Shown here: piece after piece, positions 44,682-55,600 of the stretch
Layout of the letters: each line of letters starts with the position of its first letter
How positions within the stretch are numbered: position 1 is the stretch's first letter
Made by a program: the position numbers and the translations under genes
DNA from: Flectonema sp. DT1601
Taxonomy: Eukaryota > Euglenozoa > Diplonemea > Diplonemida > Diplonemidae
Assembly: GCA_964019425.1 (NCBI GenBank)
Contig: OZ025781.1
Coordinates: 874,501-938,500 of the forward strand
Length of the DNA stretch: 64,000 nucleotides
Direction of reading: 5' to 3'
The notes under the pieces: generated by a model
What the model was told of the DNA's origin: nothing
Database searches by the model: none
The model's input: only the letters and a program-made list of their open reading frames with translations

Positions 44682-47132
44682 CTAATGGTAGTTGGGTGCT
44701 GATCGCGACCTTCCGTTCCGTGATGCGCTTGATCGAACTGACTGTGGACTGCCCAAGTGAACAGTTCGAGCCCTCGACGCAAATTGCAGGGTACAAATTG
44801 ACTCCGACGTTGCAGATGCTGCTGGTGATACCGTTGTAATCATAACAACTTTTGATCCTTTCTTAAGACAAGGCTGCAACATGTGAGTCAGACGAGAGTT
44901 TCTGTAAGGTACGTAATTACTACCACATGCTAAGGCGGAGATGACATTTCCAAGTGCAGACAACGATCTGTTGATGTGCTGAGTTTCTTTTAATAAATTC
45001 GAAGAAGGATTACTTGTTTTAATTGAACCATGAATAGTGTGATGTGTTGGGATTCTTTCTGATCCCGCGAGATCAACGAGATAGACCTGACCGTTTAAGT
45101 TTTCACGAGTAACAATATTAGTGCCTTCAACTCTAGCAAGAATCGCACAATGAGATCTAGAAGAATGAATATTTATATTTGACACTCCTACAGATCTGGC
45201 TCTCTCACCCGCCAGGAGTATCTCTGCGATGTCTACTTGCGAGTTCTTTATTTCGAATTCAGTTCCAAAATGCTCGCCGTGTTTCTTTTCTATTTCAATA
45301 TGAGATAGTAAGTCAGATGCATTTTCATTATAAACCTCACTTATGGAAACAAATAATTTATATTTGAATCCACCGAGTGATTCTCGTTGTTTCATTTTAT
45401 CAAATAACTCAGTGAGGAGAGATACGACAACACCGAACTCACCAAGCATTGAGTGAGTCTTACCAGAACCAGTCTGTCCATAAGCGATAACACAACACGT
45501 ACGACCGTCGAGAACGGAGTCAGAGACGCCATCTACTTCGTTAAATAAATCAGATTGTGTTGAGTCAGGTGGTAGCACTGCATCAACTTGAAAGTTACAC
45601 CGCTGACCATTAGACCTGTCTAATGAAACGGCGTCTGGAAGTGCTATACGGGGAGCGAACGTTTCGTGTCTTTCAGATTCTAAAAGCGGCCTTATACGAG
45701 CAACGACACGGATAGTGCCTCTCAGTTGTTGAAGCTGTTGATGTAATTTTCGCCGTTCACTATCAGCTTGCGCAAACATTGCCTCCGCCTGTAATATTCT
45801 ATCGGTGTTGCCTTGCTGAACTTTGTCAGCAGCTCGCTTGACTTCTTTTTTTACGAATTCGGTTATTTGTTTGCTGAATGCTTCTCGCAAGAAGACCCAA
45901 CTTCTCTTCATATCCATCGCCTCTTGTCTTTGAGAATGTAGCTGTTCTCTAAGTTCTCGCAACGTTCCCTGCATTTGAACTAACTTGTCGGCTGTTTGTG
46001 CTGATATTTGATCTCCTCTTTGGCGAGGTATCGACTGCTCGACTTCGATCTGGTACTGTTGGTGCTTGTCCTTTGCTTTAGCGAGTGAAAGTTCGCGTTC
46101 CAACTTGTCGACTCTTCTTCGCAATCCCATATTTGCTCCTCTCAGAGCTTCCGTAGTGGCTGATTCTGAATGCATCGGCGAGTCTGGTACGGGATCTTCG
46201 ATGGTAGCCGCAAGCCTCGCGAGCTCTTCAGCTCGCTGTATTAATCCAGCGCTTGCTTCTGACAAAGCGGCCCGAATACTACCAGGCTCGACACTACTGC
46301 CACGAGAGTATTGCGAACTGTAACTCATCGGAAGATGAATTCCCTGCGGCACAGTAGGATGGCCCTGAGTAGATGGTGAAACAGGTGAAGGAGATGGCAT
46401 AACTCCAGAAGCTATTTTTACAGATGCTTCGGATTCCCACGGCCCGGAAACTCCAGTTGCGATAACTGGTACCGACTTTTTGACCTGCTGACTACCATTT
46501 GTAGTACTGCGAGGACTACAATCTGAATCCCAGGCCCCATAACCTGCAGCAGAAGACAAAACAGCTGTTGACTTTCCCACAGTAACTGCATCAGAGTTGG
46601 CAGGAGAGGCAACTCCTCCCGGTTCCCACGGACCGGAATTGTGTGATAGTCTCGGAGAAGGCGGCCTCTTTGAGGATGCCGGCACAGCGATCATCGTCGT
46701 AGTCCCGGTTGTTGGAATACCCCTGACAGGTGATCGCATTGATCCAACACTTTCAGAACGTTGTTTGCTGTGCTTTTTCGTAAGTAATTCGTCTCCTTGA
46801 GAATTAGTTGAGTTCGGACTTCTGTGTACAATTTCTTCTTCCGCATTTGAGTCCAAAACATTAATGTGTGTGTTGCCACTGACGACATTCGTACTATTTG
46901 AGGTGCTCAGAATATTGCTGTCGTTTCCGTTAGGCGACTGAAACTCGAATTTCCTCCTCAACAGTACGGTATCTTCTGCTGACACTGAACTAGTTCTCAC
47001 TCTTTTGGGTGACGTCACAGGTCGGCATATCTGAGCTGCTGCAGGTGGTGGAGGGGACACCAAGTACTCATACTCTACGTCACCTTCTTCCACTTCATCT
47101 GGTGGGGATACGGGTAACATTGTTGAACTCAT
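44682..47132 (-). CDS. kinesin-14 family C-terminal motor
   Basis: 816 residues, intronless. Residues 1-285 are Ser/Pro-rich and probably disordered. A coiled coil spans about 290-470. The neck leads into IRVVARIRPLL, as in minus-end kinesin-14/KIFC proteins. The motor has the P-loop GQTGSGKTHSM (about residue 550), switch I NIHSSRSH, switch II VYLVDLAGSE and the block YRNSRLTHMLQPCLKKGSKV. It ends ASRARTVHLGSP plus a short Ser/Arg tail. Such motors organise spindles and carry cargo toward minus ends. A leader-type acceptor (AATTCCTTCAG) ends at 47144, 11 nt before the ATG. Subfamily within kinesin-14 is not resolved. Confidence 0.94.
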   Translation of the reverse strand: MSSTMLPVSPPDEVEEGDVEYEYLVSPPPPAAAQICRPVTSPKRVRTSSVSAEDTVLLRRKFEFQSPNGNDSNILSTSNSTNVVSGNTHINVLDSNAEEEIVHRSPNSTNSQGDELLTKKHSKQRSESVGSMRSPVRGIPTTGTTTMIAVPASSKRPPSPRLSHNSGPWEPGGVASPANSDAVTVGKSTAVLSSAAGYGAWDSDCSPRSTTNGSQQVKKSVPVIATGVSGPWESEASVKIASGVMPSPSPVSPSTQGHPTVPQGIHLPMSYSSQYSRGSSVEPGSIRAALSEASAGLIQRAEELARLAATIEDPVPDSPMHSESATTEALRGANMGLRRRVDKLERELSLAKAKDKHQQYQIEVEQSIPRQRGDQISAQTADKLVQMQGTLRELREQLHSQRQEAMDMKRSWVFLREAFSKQITEFVKKEVKRAADKVQQGNTDRILQAEAMFAQADSERRKLHQQLQQLRGTIRVVARIRPLLESERHETFAPRIALPDAVSLDRSNGQRCNFQVDAVLPPDSTQSDLFNEVDGVSDSVLDGRTCCVIAYGQTGSGKTHSMLGEFGVVVSLLTELFDKMKQRESLGGFKYKLFVSISEVYNENASDLLSHIEIEKKHGEHFGTEFEIKNSQVDIAEILLAGERARSVGVSNINIHSSRSHCAILARVEGTNIVTRENLNGQVYLVDLAGSERIPTHHTIHGSIKTSNPSSNLLKETQHINRSLSALGNVISALACGSNYVPYRNSRLTHMLQPCLKKGSKVVMITTVSPAASATSESICTLQFASRARTVHLGSPQSVRSSASRNGRSRSAPNYH

Positions 47133-47351
47133 TAAGTAGGGTCCTGAAGGAATTAATATATAATTAAGTGTTTACATAATTCTCATTGTAATTGAAGGTG
47201 CTGATCAGAACAGGCGTACATTGAAACATGCAAGCAGTTCGAAGCGGTGAAAGCAGAGCTGAATAAACTCACTGAATGCTGACAAACATTCCACTAATTA
47301 AGAGATACATTATAAAGTTAAACTTTGACTAACCGTCAACAACAATAAATA

Positions 47352-48179
47352 TTAATTTGCGACCGTTGGCTGTGAATCCAGTCGCGCTAGCTCTCCGTGG
47401 AGACCAGCAAAGAAAACCTTTTGCTTTCCAAAGTGATAGTAAATAGTAAAGTGCGAAGCTTCATTTGGATTAACCTCACACAGCAACCAGGGGTTACTGG
47501 ATGCAGTGTGACTGGCAGATAATGAGAACAGAGGAGCGTCCCCGTGGGTAACAGGAATGTCACCAACAGAAGAAGTATGTTTTGTGATTACAGCTTTCAA
47601 CGGAAGCCATCTATCCAACTCATTTAAATACCTGTTGTCAAGTGTAATAACATAATGAGGAACTGGACTTCTATTTGGAGGTCTCATAGCTGCTAACCAT
47701 TTCATCGTCTCAGATAGTAAACAAATGCAGCGGATGATTTCTCCCTTATCTCCACGAAACCATGATGTAAAATCATCAACTAAAATGACTGTCGGCAGCC
47801 TTTCACGAGGTGTCTCGTGAATTCTAGCAATGTAGTGGAGGAGTTTTTCACCCGATGTGACGTATTTTAAATCAATTTTTCTTAAGATGTGTTCTTTCGA
47901 ACCAGTTTCATTAATGTCAGCCAGAGGGAGATTCCTCAACTTGTCTTGATCACACAGAAGTAATACCTGTTCTCCCATTGCTGCTATCGATAATCCGTAT
48001 TCGAATAGAAGAATTGATTTCCCACATTGTTCTGGTCCACACAACCCAATCCCAACTCCACTAAAACAATAATCTTTTTCCTTTCTATCACTAGCAGTTC
48101 CAACAGTAAAGAATGAGAGAGGATATACCAAAGGGTCTAAGTGATGGTCTTGAGTAGCGCCACATGTTTGTTCTGTCAT
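47352..48179 (-). CDS. small RecA-like P-loop ATPase, possibly SWSAP1-like
   Basis: 275 residues from ATG 48179. The frame is open further upstream, but the AG at 48188-48189 in TTTAATTTAG separates that part. Walker A is GPEQCGKS (in GIGLCGPEQCGKSILLFEYG) and Walker B is a hydrophobic run, PTVILVDDF. A strand VPHYVITLDN precedes a variable C-terminus ending in a KQKVFFAGLHGELARL strand. The size and the GxxxxGKS-LLF start resemble SWSAP1, a RAD51-paralogue-like ATPase of homologous recombination, but similarity beyond the nucleotide site is weak. Function is best left as a RecA-fold ATPase. Confidence 0.6.
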   Translation of the reverse strand: MTEQTCGATQDHHLDPLVYPLSFFTVGTASDRKEKDYCFSGVGIGLCGPEQCGKSILLFEYGLSIAAMGEQVLLLCDQDKLRNLPLADINETGSKEHILRKIDLKYVTSGEKLLHYIARIHETPRERLPTVILVDDFTSWFRGDKGEIIRCICLLSETMKWLAAMRPPNRSPVPHYVITLDNRYLNELDRWLPLKAVITKHTSSVGDIPVTHGDAPLFSLSASHTASSNPWLLCEVNPNEASHFTIYYHFGKQKVFFAGLHGELARLDSQPTVAN

Positions 48180-48375
48180 TTGAGCTGCTAAATTAAATGA
48201 AATCTGAAAAGTAATTATCCTCTTCAACAGATTCACTCTCACTAATAATAAATTAGTTTTAGTGATCTTCAGATCACTGCAAAAGTTGAGTTGTGGGTCG
48301 TTGCACTGTCAGCTACTATTTTAATCAAATTCTCCATTTTTGTTGTAAATCAGCAATAGCGACGCTAATGGAGAA

Positions 48376-48960
48376 TTAGTTGTTTCTGTTATGAACTGGT
48401 GGAGGATTAGAGGACGTACTAATCTTCCGGTGTGGGTTTTGAGGAATGTGATCAGGGTCAGGGAATTCAGTTGCCCAAGCAACAGGCCAAGCACCGCAGT
48501 GGTTTAAACACTTCATTGGAGACCACCAATCCCCAGTTCCTCCCTGAGAAGGAGGAGGTCCTTCCCAGTGGAGTGGTTCCTGACACGGTTCACAGTAAGA
48601 CCACCAGAACTTTATCATTTCATTATCTGAACATTTCTTCATATCAGCTGCGAAATCATCTCCAACATACTCCCAGTGATGAAACATTTGACTTGTCTCT
48701 TCGTGATAATAGACTACAAAGTTTCTCATGTTTGCTTCGTACATCTGTTTGGTCACTTCATCCCAAGTCCCATCATGTAATTGAGTGTACTGATCGAACA
48801 TGTCGGGTTTCAGTTTTATTAAACCAGCGAACCTCTTTGGAGCTTTTCTGTTACCCTTCGCAGTTTTAGCAGCTATAACTTTCCCCTGTTCCCTCATACA
48901 AAGGAATGTTGCGATACCACCAGCTGAAGCAGCTGATACAAGTTGAAGAAATAAATTCAT
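48376..48960 (-). CDS. L-rhamnose mutarotase-family (DUF718) protein with N-terminal membrane segment
   Basis: 194 residues. The family core is clear: RFAGLIKLKPDMFDQYTQLH, WDEVTKQMYEANMRNFVVYY, HEETSQMF with HWEYVGDDFAADM, WWSYCEPCQEPL and WWSPM. In bacteria RhaM/RhaU interconverts rhamnose anomers. Here a hydrophobic N-terminus (about 1-21) would anchor it, and the C-terminus (155-194) is a low-complexity extension. Whether it acts on rhamnose is unknown. The acceptor ATTTGACACCCAG ends at 48975, 14 nt before the ATG. Confidence 0.85.
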   Translation of the reverse strand: MNLFLQLVSAASAGGIATFLCMREQGKVIAAKTAKGNRKAPKRFAGLIKLKPDMFDQYTQLHDGTWDEVTKQMYEANMRNFVVYYHEETSQMFHHWEYVGDDFAADMKKCSDNEMIKFWWSYCEPCQEPLHWEGPPPSQGGTGDWWSPMKCLNHCGAWPVAWATEFPDPDHIPQNPHRKISTSSNPPPVHNRNN

Positions 48961-48976
48961 ATTGTTATCTCTCTCT

Positions 48977-50373
48977 GGGTGTCAAATAATGTAGCGATTG
49001 AAGTAATTTGCATCCAACACTTTATGAAGCGCAATTTTCAAATAGTTCGCACAACACTCGCAAAAAAGGAATACTTATATATTTATTTATTTTGAAAATC
49101 CTAGCACTTGTACATCATGGTAAGCTTACGGGGTATCAGTCATTTGATACCACACAACCGTAAAGACTCCCTCAGGCGTGAAGGGACGTTGTGACAATCA
49201 GTATTCGTGTTAAGACCCACTTGAATAAAGAGCAACTGTTAAAGATGGTTGATAATCCCTATTTTCGCCAAGAGAGGAGGCGCATGCCACTTTGACAATG
49301 TAAAAACAGTAACAACTTTAGGTATTAAAAACAAAACTAATATCAAGTACTTGACTGAAAAATATTTGTAGTTGTTAATCAAAGAACATTACGTTTAGAA
49401 AAAAGAAAACATAAAAAGAGAAAACTATATTTTTTGTCTTACTGACCACAAGACGTTGTCGAATCTGGTAATTCGGGGACCACATACTAACAGGTTGAGC
49501 GTTCCATGCCCTGTAGTCCGTTACAGTTAGTATCATTAATTTTAGAACAGAAAAGTGAGAATAAGAAAAGTAGAGATTAATAAAAGAAAAGTATTCATTT
49601 CTGCAGTTTCCTAACATCAAAGGTTAGTTACAACTTACACTTAACCGAAGTTAAAAGAAAAAAACAGTTCTTATTCTAGCTAGTTCGTAGCACACTACTA
49701 GCGGCGCACTCTTTTGTTACAAAAAACAAAAAGTATAGCGTTGCCACAGGGGGGAAACCAAATAAAATAAAATAAAACAGAAATTTCTTTTTGGGGGGAA
49801 TGCGAGTTTGAACTTTCTTTTATTTGTTCAAGGAATACTTCACCGTAAACGACAAAATGAGTGACTGCCATTTGGAGAAACAAAGCACGTGTTAAGAAGT
49901 ACCTTGACTTACATAACGAGAACATCCGGTAAAAACATATTAAATTTTCTTACCGAACCCAATGGGGAAGAGTCCAACAGTCATACTGTAATACTGCGAA
50001 AGGGAAAAGGGATTTTTAGATAGCAGATAAGAAAGAGGCCATACAAGTTACGGAGGGAGGATGATGCCACAAAAACCTCGCGACACCACGAAGAGGTGGG
50101 CGCAGTCGGCCTTGACCACTATAAAATAACTTTCGTTTGATGTATTTTACGAATAAGTTGCAAATACTTTCCGTCCCGATATCGGCCGAGATATCGGCGG
50201 AGAAAAGGGAATAAAACAAGGAAATGGATTTAACTTAAACTAACACGGAAATCGGGAAACATAAAACCATTTTATTGTTTTCCCGTCCGAACAATATTTT
50301 TCAGTACCTTACAATACTTCAAACAAAAATACAAAAAATAAATGACAACCAAGAATCAATACAACACTTTACA
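48977..50373. other. 1.4-kb gene-poor region with dispersed repeat
   Basis: No gene seen. It contains the repeat at 49440-49621, a small hairpin (GGTATCA...TGATACC, 49134-49153) and a short direct repeat of GATATCGGC near 50178-50200. Confidence 0.45.
49440..49621 (-). repeat. dispersed repeat shared with the 23-kb region
   Basis: Read on the minus strand, 49621-49528 matches 23641-23735 with two mismatches, and 49528-49450 matches 23029-23100 with more changes. Here the two parts are adjacent, whereas at 23 kb they are separated and in the opposite order. This copy is the better guide to the element's true structure. Confidence 0.7.
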
Positions 50374-51588
50374 TTAAACAGACCGTTCAAAGAGAGCTCT
50401 ATTATTATTTTGAGGCAGCTGAACAGTTTTCAGGGCGCTGCATTTATTGAGGAAGCGTCCACCAATTTTCTTCACATCACTAAGACCGGAAAGGTCTAGA
50501 GAAGTGATTTCTGAACATTCAAACAAAAAACTATTTCCAATACTAGTGACACTACTAAGACCTGAAAGGTCAAGAGAAGTGATTTGTGAACACTCATACA
50601 AGAAATCATTTCCAATACTGGTGACACAACTAAGACCCGAAAGGTCAACAGAAGTGAGTTGTGAACATCTAAACAAAAAACTATTTCCAATACTAGTGAC
50701 ACTACTAAGACCTGAAAGGTCAAGAGAAGTGATTTCTGAACAACAATTCAAGAAATCATCTCCAATACTGGTGACACTACTAAGACTGGAAAGGTCAAGA
50801 GAAGTGATTTCTGAACAATTATACAAGAAATCATTTCCAATACTGGTGACACTACTAAGACCGGAAAGGTCAAGAAAAGTGATTTTTAAAAACTCAGACA
50901 AGAAGTCATCTCCAATACTGGTGACACTACTAAGACCGGAAAGGTCAAGAGAAGTGATTTCTGAACATTCAAACAAAAAACAATCTCCAATACTGGTGAC
51001 ACTACTAAGACCGGAAAGGTCAAGAGAAGTGATTTCTGAACACTTATACAAGAAATAATCTCCAATACTGGTCACACTACTAAGACCGGAAAGGTCAAGA
51101 GAAGTGATTTCTGAACAATTATGCAAGAAGTCATCTCCAATAGCAGTAACTTGTGAGATGACCGTGCTATTGCAATTTGAATGGCGGAAGGAAATCCGTT
51201 TGGCATCTGAAGGAAGCAACCCCTCGTCAACAGTGAGGCAACCATCCACCGAGAATGTGAGAGTGTCCAGACATAAATTCTCCGTAATGTGGTCTCTGAT
51301 CCAAAGAAGCAGCTTCTCCCTTTTTTTATCATCAACAAACCAACATTTACCGAAGATCCGAACCAGCTTCTCCCATATTTCCAACTCGCTGTTTGCACCC
51401 ACTCCATGATCTGCTAGCCGATCACTGTCGCAAAGGGCATCACCAGCGAACGACAGTTCAACTTCCTCCAGATCGACATCCCACTCGCCAGCCGCTGCCG
51501 TCAACACGTCGCTCACAACAGAATCAGCACCAACTGTGACTGACACCGCAGGGAATCCTAAATCCGGACACGTCACGAAAACTTGCAT
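50374..51588 (-). CDS. ubiquitin-like domain fused to BspA-type leucine-rich repeats (gene A)
   Basis: 404 residues, intronless. Residues 1-72 have the ubiquitin fold pattern: MQVFVTCPD at the start and VELSFAGDALCDSDRLADHG aligned with ubiquitin's IFAGKQLEDGRTLSDY. No C-terminal diglycine is exposed. A linker (73-160) leads to about ten 23-residue repeats of the type CSEITSLDLSGLSSVTSIGD (LRR_5/BspA class). The repeats are nearly identical in DNA too, suggesting recent expansion or conversion. The last unit is capped by VQLPQNNNRALFERSV. The acceptor TTTTTTTCTTTCAG ends at 51624. A paralogue (gene B) lies directly upstream, and a copy of the 5' end lies at 28.2 kb. Fusion of Ubl to BspA repeats suggests a ligase-adaptor or binding role; function unknown. 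Confidence 0.85.
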   Translation of the reverse strand: MQVFVTCPDLGFPAVSVTVGADSVVSDVLTAAAGEWDVDLEEVELSFAGDALCDSDRLADHGVGANSELEIWEKLVRIFGKCWFVDDKKREKLLLWIRDHITENLCLDTLTFSVDGCLTVDEGLLPSDAKRISFRHSNCNSTVISQVTAIGDDFLHNCSEITSLDLSGLSSVTSIGDYFLYKCSEITSLDLSGLSSVTSIGDCFLFECSEITSLDLSGLSSVTSIGDDFLSEFLKITFLDLSGLSSVTSIGNDFLYNCSEITSLDLSSLSSVTSIGDDFLNCCSEITSLDLSGLSSVTSIGNSFLFRCSQLTSVDLSGLSCVTSIGNDFLYECSQITSLDLSGLSSVTSIGNSFLFECSEITSLDLSGLSDVKKIGGRFLNKCSALKTVQLPQNNNRALFERSV

Positions 51589-52172
51589 TGTTGTTATTTT
51601 TGCTTGTTTTTTTTAGTAATCTACTGAAAGAAAAAAAGATTTATTAATCTTGCTGAAGTGTTCCAAACGGCGGCAACAATCGTAACGTAATAAGGAAAAA
51701 CTGAAAAGCAGCTTCCATTCCTGAACAGTATTTGTGTGTCTGATACTTTGATTTATTAAAAGAAAGCATTTGAAGACAATATGATGGCGATTCGTCCTTG
51801 TAGGTTTAACTACAAGTCACTGTAATCGATTGGCGCTATCATTTTGAGGAAGCTCAACAGATTTAATTCCACCGTTGCTGAGGCAAAAGTCTCCAACAGT
51901 AGTAACAATAATAGAGTCATCACTCAGACCTGAAAGATTAATAGAAGTGATTTGTAAACAGGAAGACAAGAACCCCCTTCCAATTTTGGTGACATTTCTA
52001 AATCCCGAAAGATCAAGATCACCTAATTCTGAACAGGAATACAAGAAATAATCACCAATAATGGTAACACTTTTAAGACCTGTAAGGTCAAGAGCAGTGA
52101 TTTGTGAACAGGAAGTCAAGAAATTATTTCCAATAGTAGTAACACTACTAAAACCTGAAAGGTTAAGAGAAG

Positions 52173-52196
52173 TTAGTTAGTTAGTTAGTTAGTTAG
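52173..52196 (-). repeat. (TTAG)6, the LINE 3' tail
   Basis: Six TTAG units on + (CTAA on the element's strand) at the exact 3' end. I-type LINEs often end in short tandem repeats instead of poly(A). The first T may belong to the target duplication. Confidence 0.85.
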
Positions 52197-52415
52197 CAAG
52201 TCCATCAGACCACCGAGTATCGGTTAGGTAGACACTCAAAGAGTACCGGGTGGCTCTTCTGAGGGTCCCCAATACTGCGGCAGTAGGAAGAACCTAATCC
52301 CGGGGGATTATTTTGTTAGTATCAGCACAGGGCATACTAGATCAGGAGACCTAGAAACACTTTGCTTCCACCTTGTCCGGTATACTAGCAGGAAACCACG
52401 CAATTAAGTAAACAA

Positions 52416-52416
<1 letters not shown>

Positions 52417-52473
<57 letters not shown>
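52417..52473 (+). repeat. 57-nt A homopolymer inside the LINE 3' UTR
   Basis: Uninterrupted A run on + (T run in the element's sense). It lies about 220 bp inside the 3' end, so it is not the element's own poly(A) tail. Length may be affected by assembly. Confidence 0.8.
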
Positions 52474-52475
<2 letters not shown>

Positions 52476-52601
52476 AGTTCTAATCTGAAACACTAAATAA
52501 ACTTGATATTATGATGAAAAAATAAAACAAAATAAAATAATATAAGATAACATAAAATAAAATAGATGAATTTAATAACTCAGTAAACACAGTTGATGAT
52601 T

Positions 52602-55600
52602 TCAGGGATTAATTTTGAATAGTATATCTATGTAACTCCGAGTCGGAGGACCTCGCACCTTGTAGTCGAACCACTTCCGTTCTATCCGCTCATAGTTGGC
52701 GTAGTGGATCTTATTGAGCAGATCAGTAAATTGAGTCTTTTCTATACCATTATAGCAGAAAAGCTCAACTGTCCACAGAAAATTGTGTATTTCCTCGATC
52801 ACCGTGTGATTGTAGGCATTATCGATGGCTTGTAAGACTTCGAGCTTATCTCGAGAAGTGAGTTTCGGAAGGTTAGAGAATTTAACAAGATGCCTCAATA
52901 ACCACTGTCTCGGCAGGGCCGCACGCAGCGGAAAGCTCTGCAGGTAGCTCTCCAGGTCCTTCAGCATTGCAGCTAGTTTCGGCTGATTCTCTGTGGCAAA
53001 GAACGTATGGTGGTGTTGTCCGTCATTTGTCGGGTCATCGCATTGCGGGATGTCCGGGAAGAATTGCTGCACTATGATCCTCGCGCCATTACATCTCGAG
53101 AGAAGGTGATGTGCGTCTGTGTCGGTGTGATTACAGAATCGACAGTCAGTAAGACCCAAGGCAGGGAGCTTTACCAGTTCGTGATGACCCGTTCTCACTC
53201 GGGCTATAATAATCTCGTCACTTCTTAAAAGGTCCTGATGGAACTTCTGTACCCTACCAGACGATGTTGCCAAGTTGTGGACGTGTCGCGTATCTCGGGA
53301 GCGAAGCCATGCTTTTCTGACTTGGTTCACAATTGAACATTGAGCCATTCGGTAGTCAAAGGGAACCTCCGTGAGCGGTATCTCAGATGACGCAGCTTTG
53401 GAAGCCAGGCTATCAGCTAACTCATTTCCAATAACACCACAATGAGAAGGTACAAACTGCATCGTAAACGGGCGATTCAGGGTGGAAATCTGGCTGAGAA
53501 TCTCGTGGTTGGTGCGCGAATGCTGGCAGAGGTACCCCTTGGCCAAGCTACTCAGCGATGACTGGCTGTCGGATATGATGTGTATCCTGCCGTTCGGTAG
53601 TTGTGGCGAATTATCGCGGACGATATCCAGAGCCGAGATCAAAGCCCTCTGTTCTGCGTTGTAAATCATCAGAGAGGGGTTATAGCGCTGTAGCTTCGTG
53701 TAACATTTATTTCGGAAAACCAAGACCGCAGCATTCCCACAGTGGTAACACCCATCTTTGTCCTCAAAGTAAGAAGCATCTGTATAAACACGTGCAATCG
53801 CAGGTGGCAAGGATTCGATTGATGCAAGGGCATAATTTAGGTTGTGCTCTGTGTCTGGTGACTTACGAAAGTCCCTTGAAGGCAGAACCGTGACGTTTGG
53901 AGGAGGTTCCCAAGGAGCCTGATGGTGAGGCAGGTAGAATCTGGACTTGACACTGGGCGTCGGGAAGCATTTCGAGAAGTGGGTTGCTGAGGATTCCCAA
54001 CGTCCTTCCTCCCCCTCTCCATTGAAAAGACTCCAGGTCGGAGCATTCTCTGCGTATCGTTGGTAACGTTCGTAGATGAGAGCCATGGATTTAGCCAGGT
54101 GTTGTTTGAATGGTAGGATGTCGGATTCTACTGAAACAGCTTGGACCGAAGCTGATGAAGAGCAACCAGTTAGCTTAAGCATGAGCTTCCTGTGTATGGT
54201 TTCTACGCGTTTCCATGAGTCTCGGCGGAGATAGGGTGCATATGCTGCAAGTCCGTGGTAAGCTCTCGCTAGTACAAGGCCGTTAACAAGTTGCCTTAGC
54301 ACTTCAGTTTTAATTTCGAAAGATGAGATCATCTTCAAGAGACCAATTCCCCGTTTCATAGTGCTAGTCACCTTATTCAGCTGGGGTTCGAATGTCAGTC
54401 TATCGTCAATCAGCACACCCAGGTAGCGAGCATGTTCAACACGGCGAATAGGTATTGCTGTAAAAATGTCAAGCTTCTTCTTGCCAACCCTGCTGCGAAA
54501 ATCGGTTCGAGTTGATACGTCTCTCCCATTCACTGTCAAGGGAAAGACGGGACCACTTTCCAAATTTAACTGAGCGCCAGGACCTTCGTCTAATTTGTCC
54601 AACAAGAGCGACGGTTGGGAGAAGGATTCTAGTCTTTTCGTTGATGGTAGGTACAGCCTAGGGAATCTGCAGAGACCCTTGCCGGAGTCAAATCGAGTGC
54701 CGATCGCCAGGAATTCGGTCTTGGCCTGCGACAAACTCATGTTCGAGTCAGAGAGCCAGCTTTCTACCTGTCCAATCGCTTCATTGGCCTTGGTTTCAAG
54801 GTCTCCAATCTTATTGCTGCTCACAAATACTGAGAGGTCATCAGCGTAGAGCAGTTTAATGTCTGCTTTCGTGACAGACCGCGGGAGTGTGTCGACGTAC
54901 AGCCTGAAAAGGAGAGGTCCCAGAATACTACCCTGCGGTACCCCCTTATTACAACCAATATCCTTCGAGTATGTTTTTCCATAAAGAAGCCGCGCTGAAC
55001 GGTTCGAAAGGAAGTCCACTAACCATCGTACATATGGTTTGGGCAACAGCGGGATAAGTCTTTCTACTAATATACGATGGCTTACGTTGTCGAAAGCTCC
55101 GGAGATATCAAAGAAGAGTAATACGCCACATTTTTCGAAGTCTTGTCTGGTTTCCGACGCAGCGTTAGCCAAGATCGCAATATTTTCATCCGTAGTTCTG
55201 CCAGGAACAAAGCCTGACTGATTGGGGTCTAAGCTCCCCTCCAATAGGTGTTCCAATCGGCGAAGGATAAGAGCTTCAATGAATTTTGCAACAATAGAAG
55301 TCATTGAAATAGGGCGGTACGAAGAAGGTTCTGAGGGGTCTTTTCCATTGCCTTTGAGAAAAGGAATGACGTTTGCCTTTTTGAAACACTCGGGGAGGAT
55401 ACCTCGTCTTAGAGACCAGTTGGCTATACGAAGGAGTACCAAAATCATTTGCGGTCCCAGATGTAGAAGCATGTTATTCGAGATGGAGTCCGGTCCTGCA
55501 CTGTTTGTTCTCTTGAGGGAACTGAACACAGCCCGGGCTTCTTCCTGCGAGAAAGGACTACACTCCGGAGTTTCATAGTCACCAGGTTTTACCTTTGGAG

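Noticed and set aside
50447-51058. 203-codon plus-strand frame and CRISPR-like spaced repeats
   Set aside because: Antisense of the LRR array of gene A; the periodic repeats are 69-nt LRR codons.
52173-52196. internal telomere repeat
   Set aside because: TTAG lacks the G-run of known euglenozoan telomeres and sits exactly at the LINE 3' end beside a target duplication.
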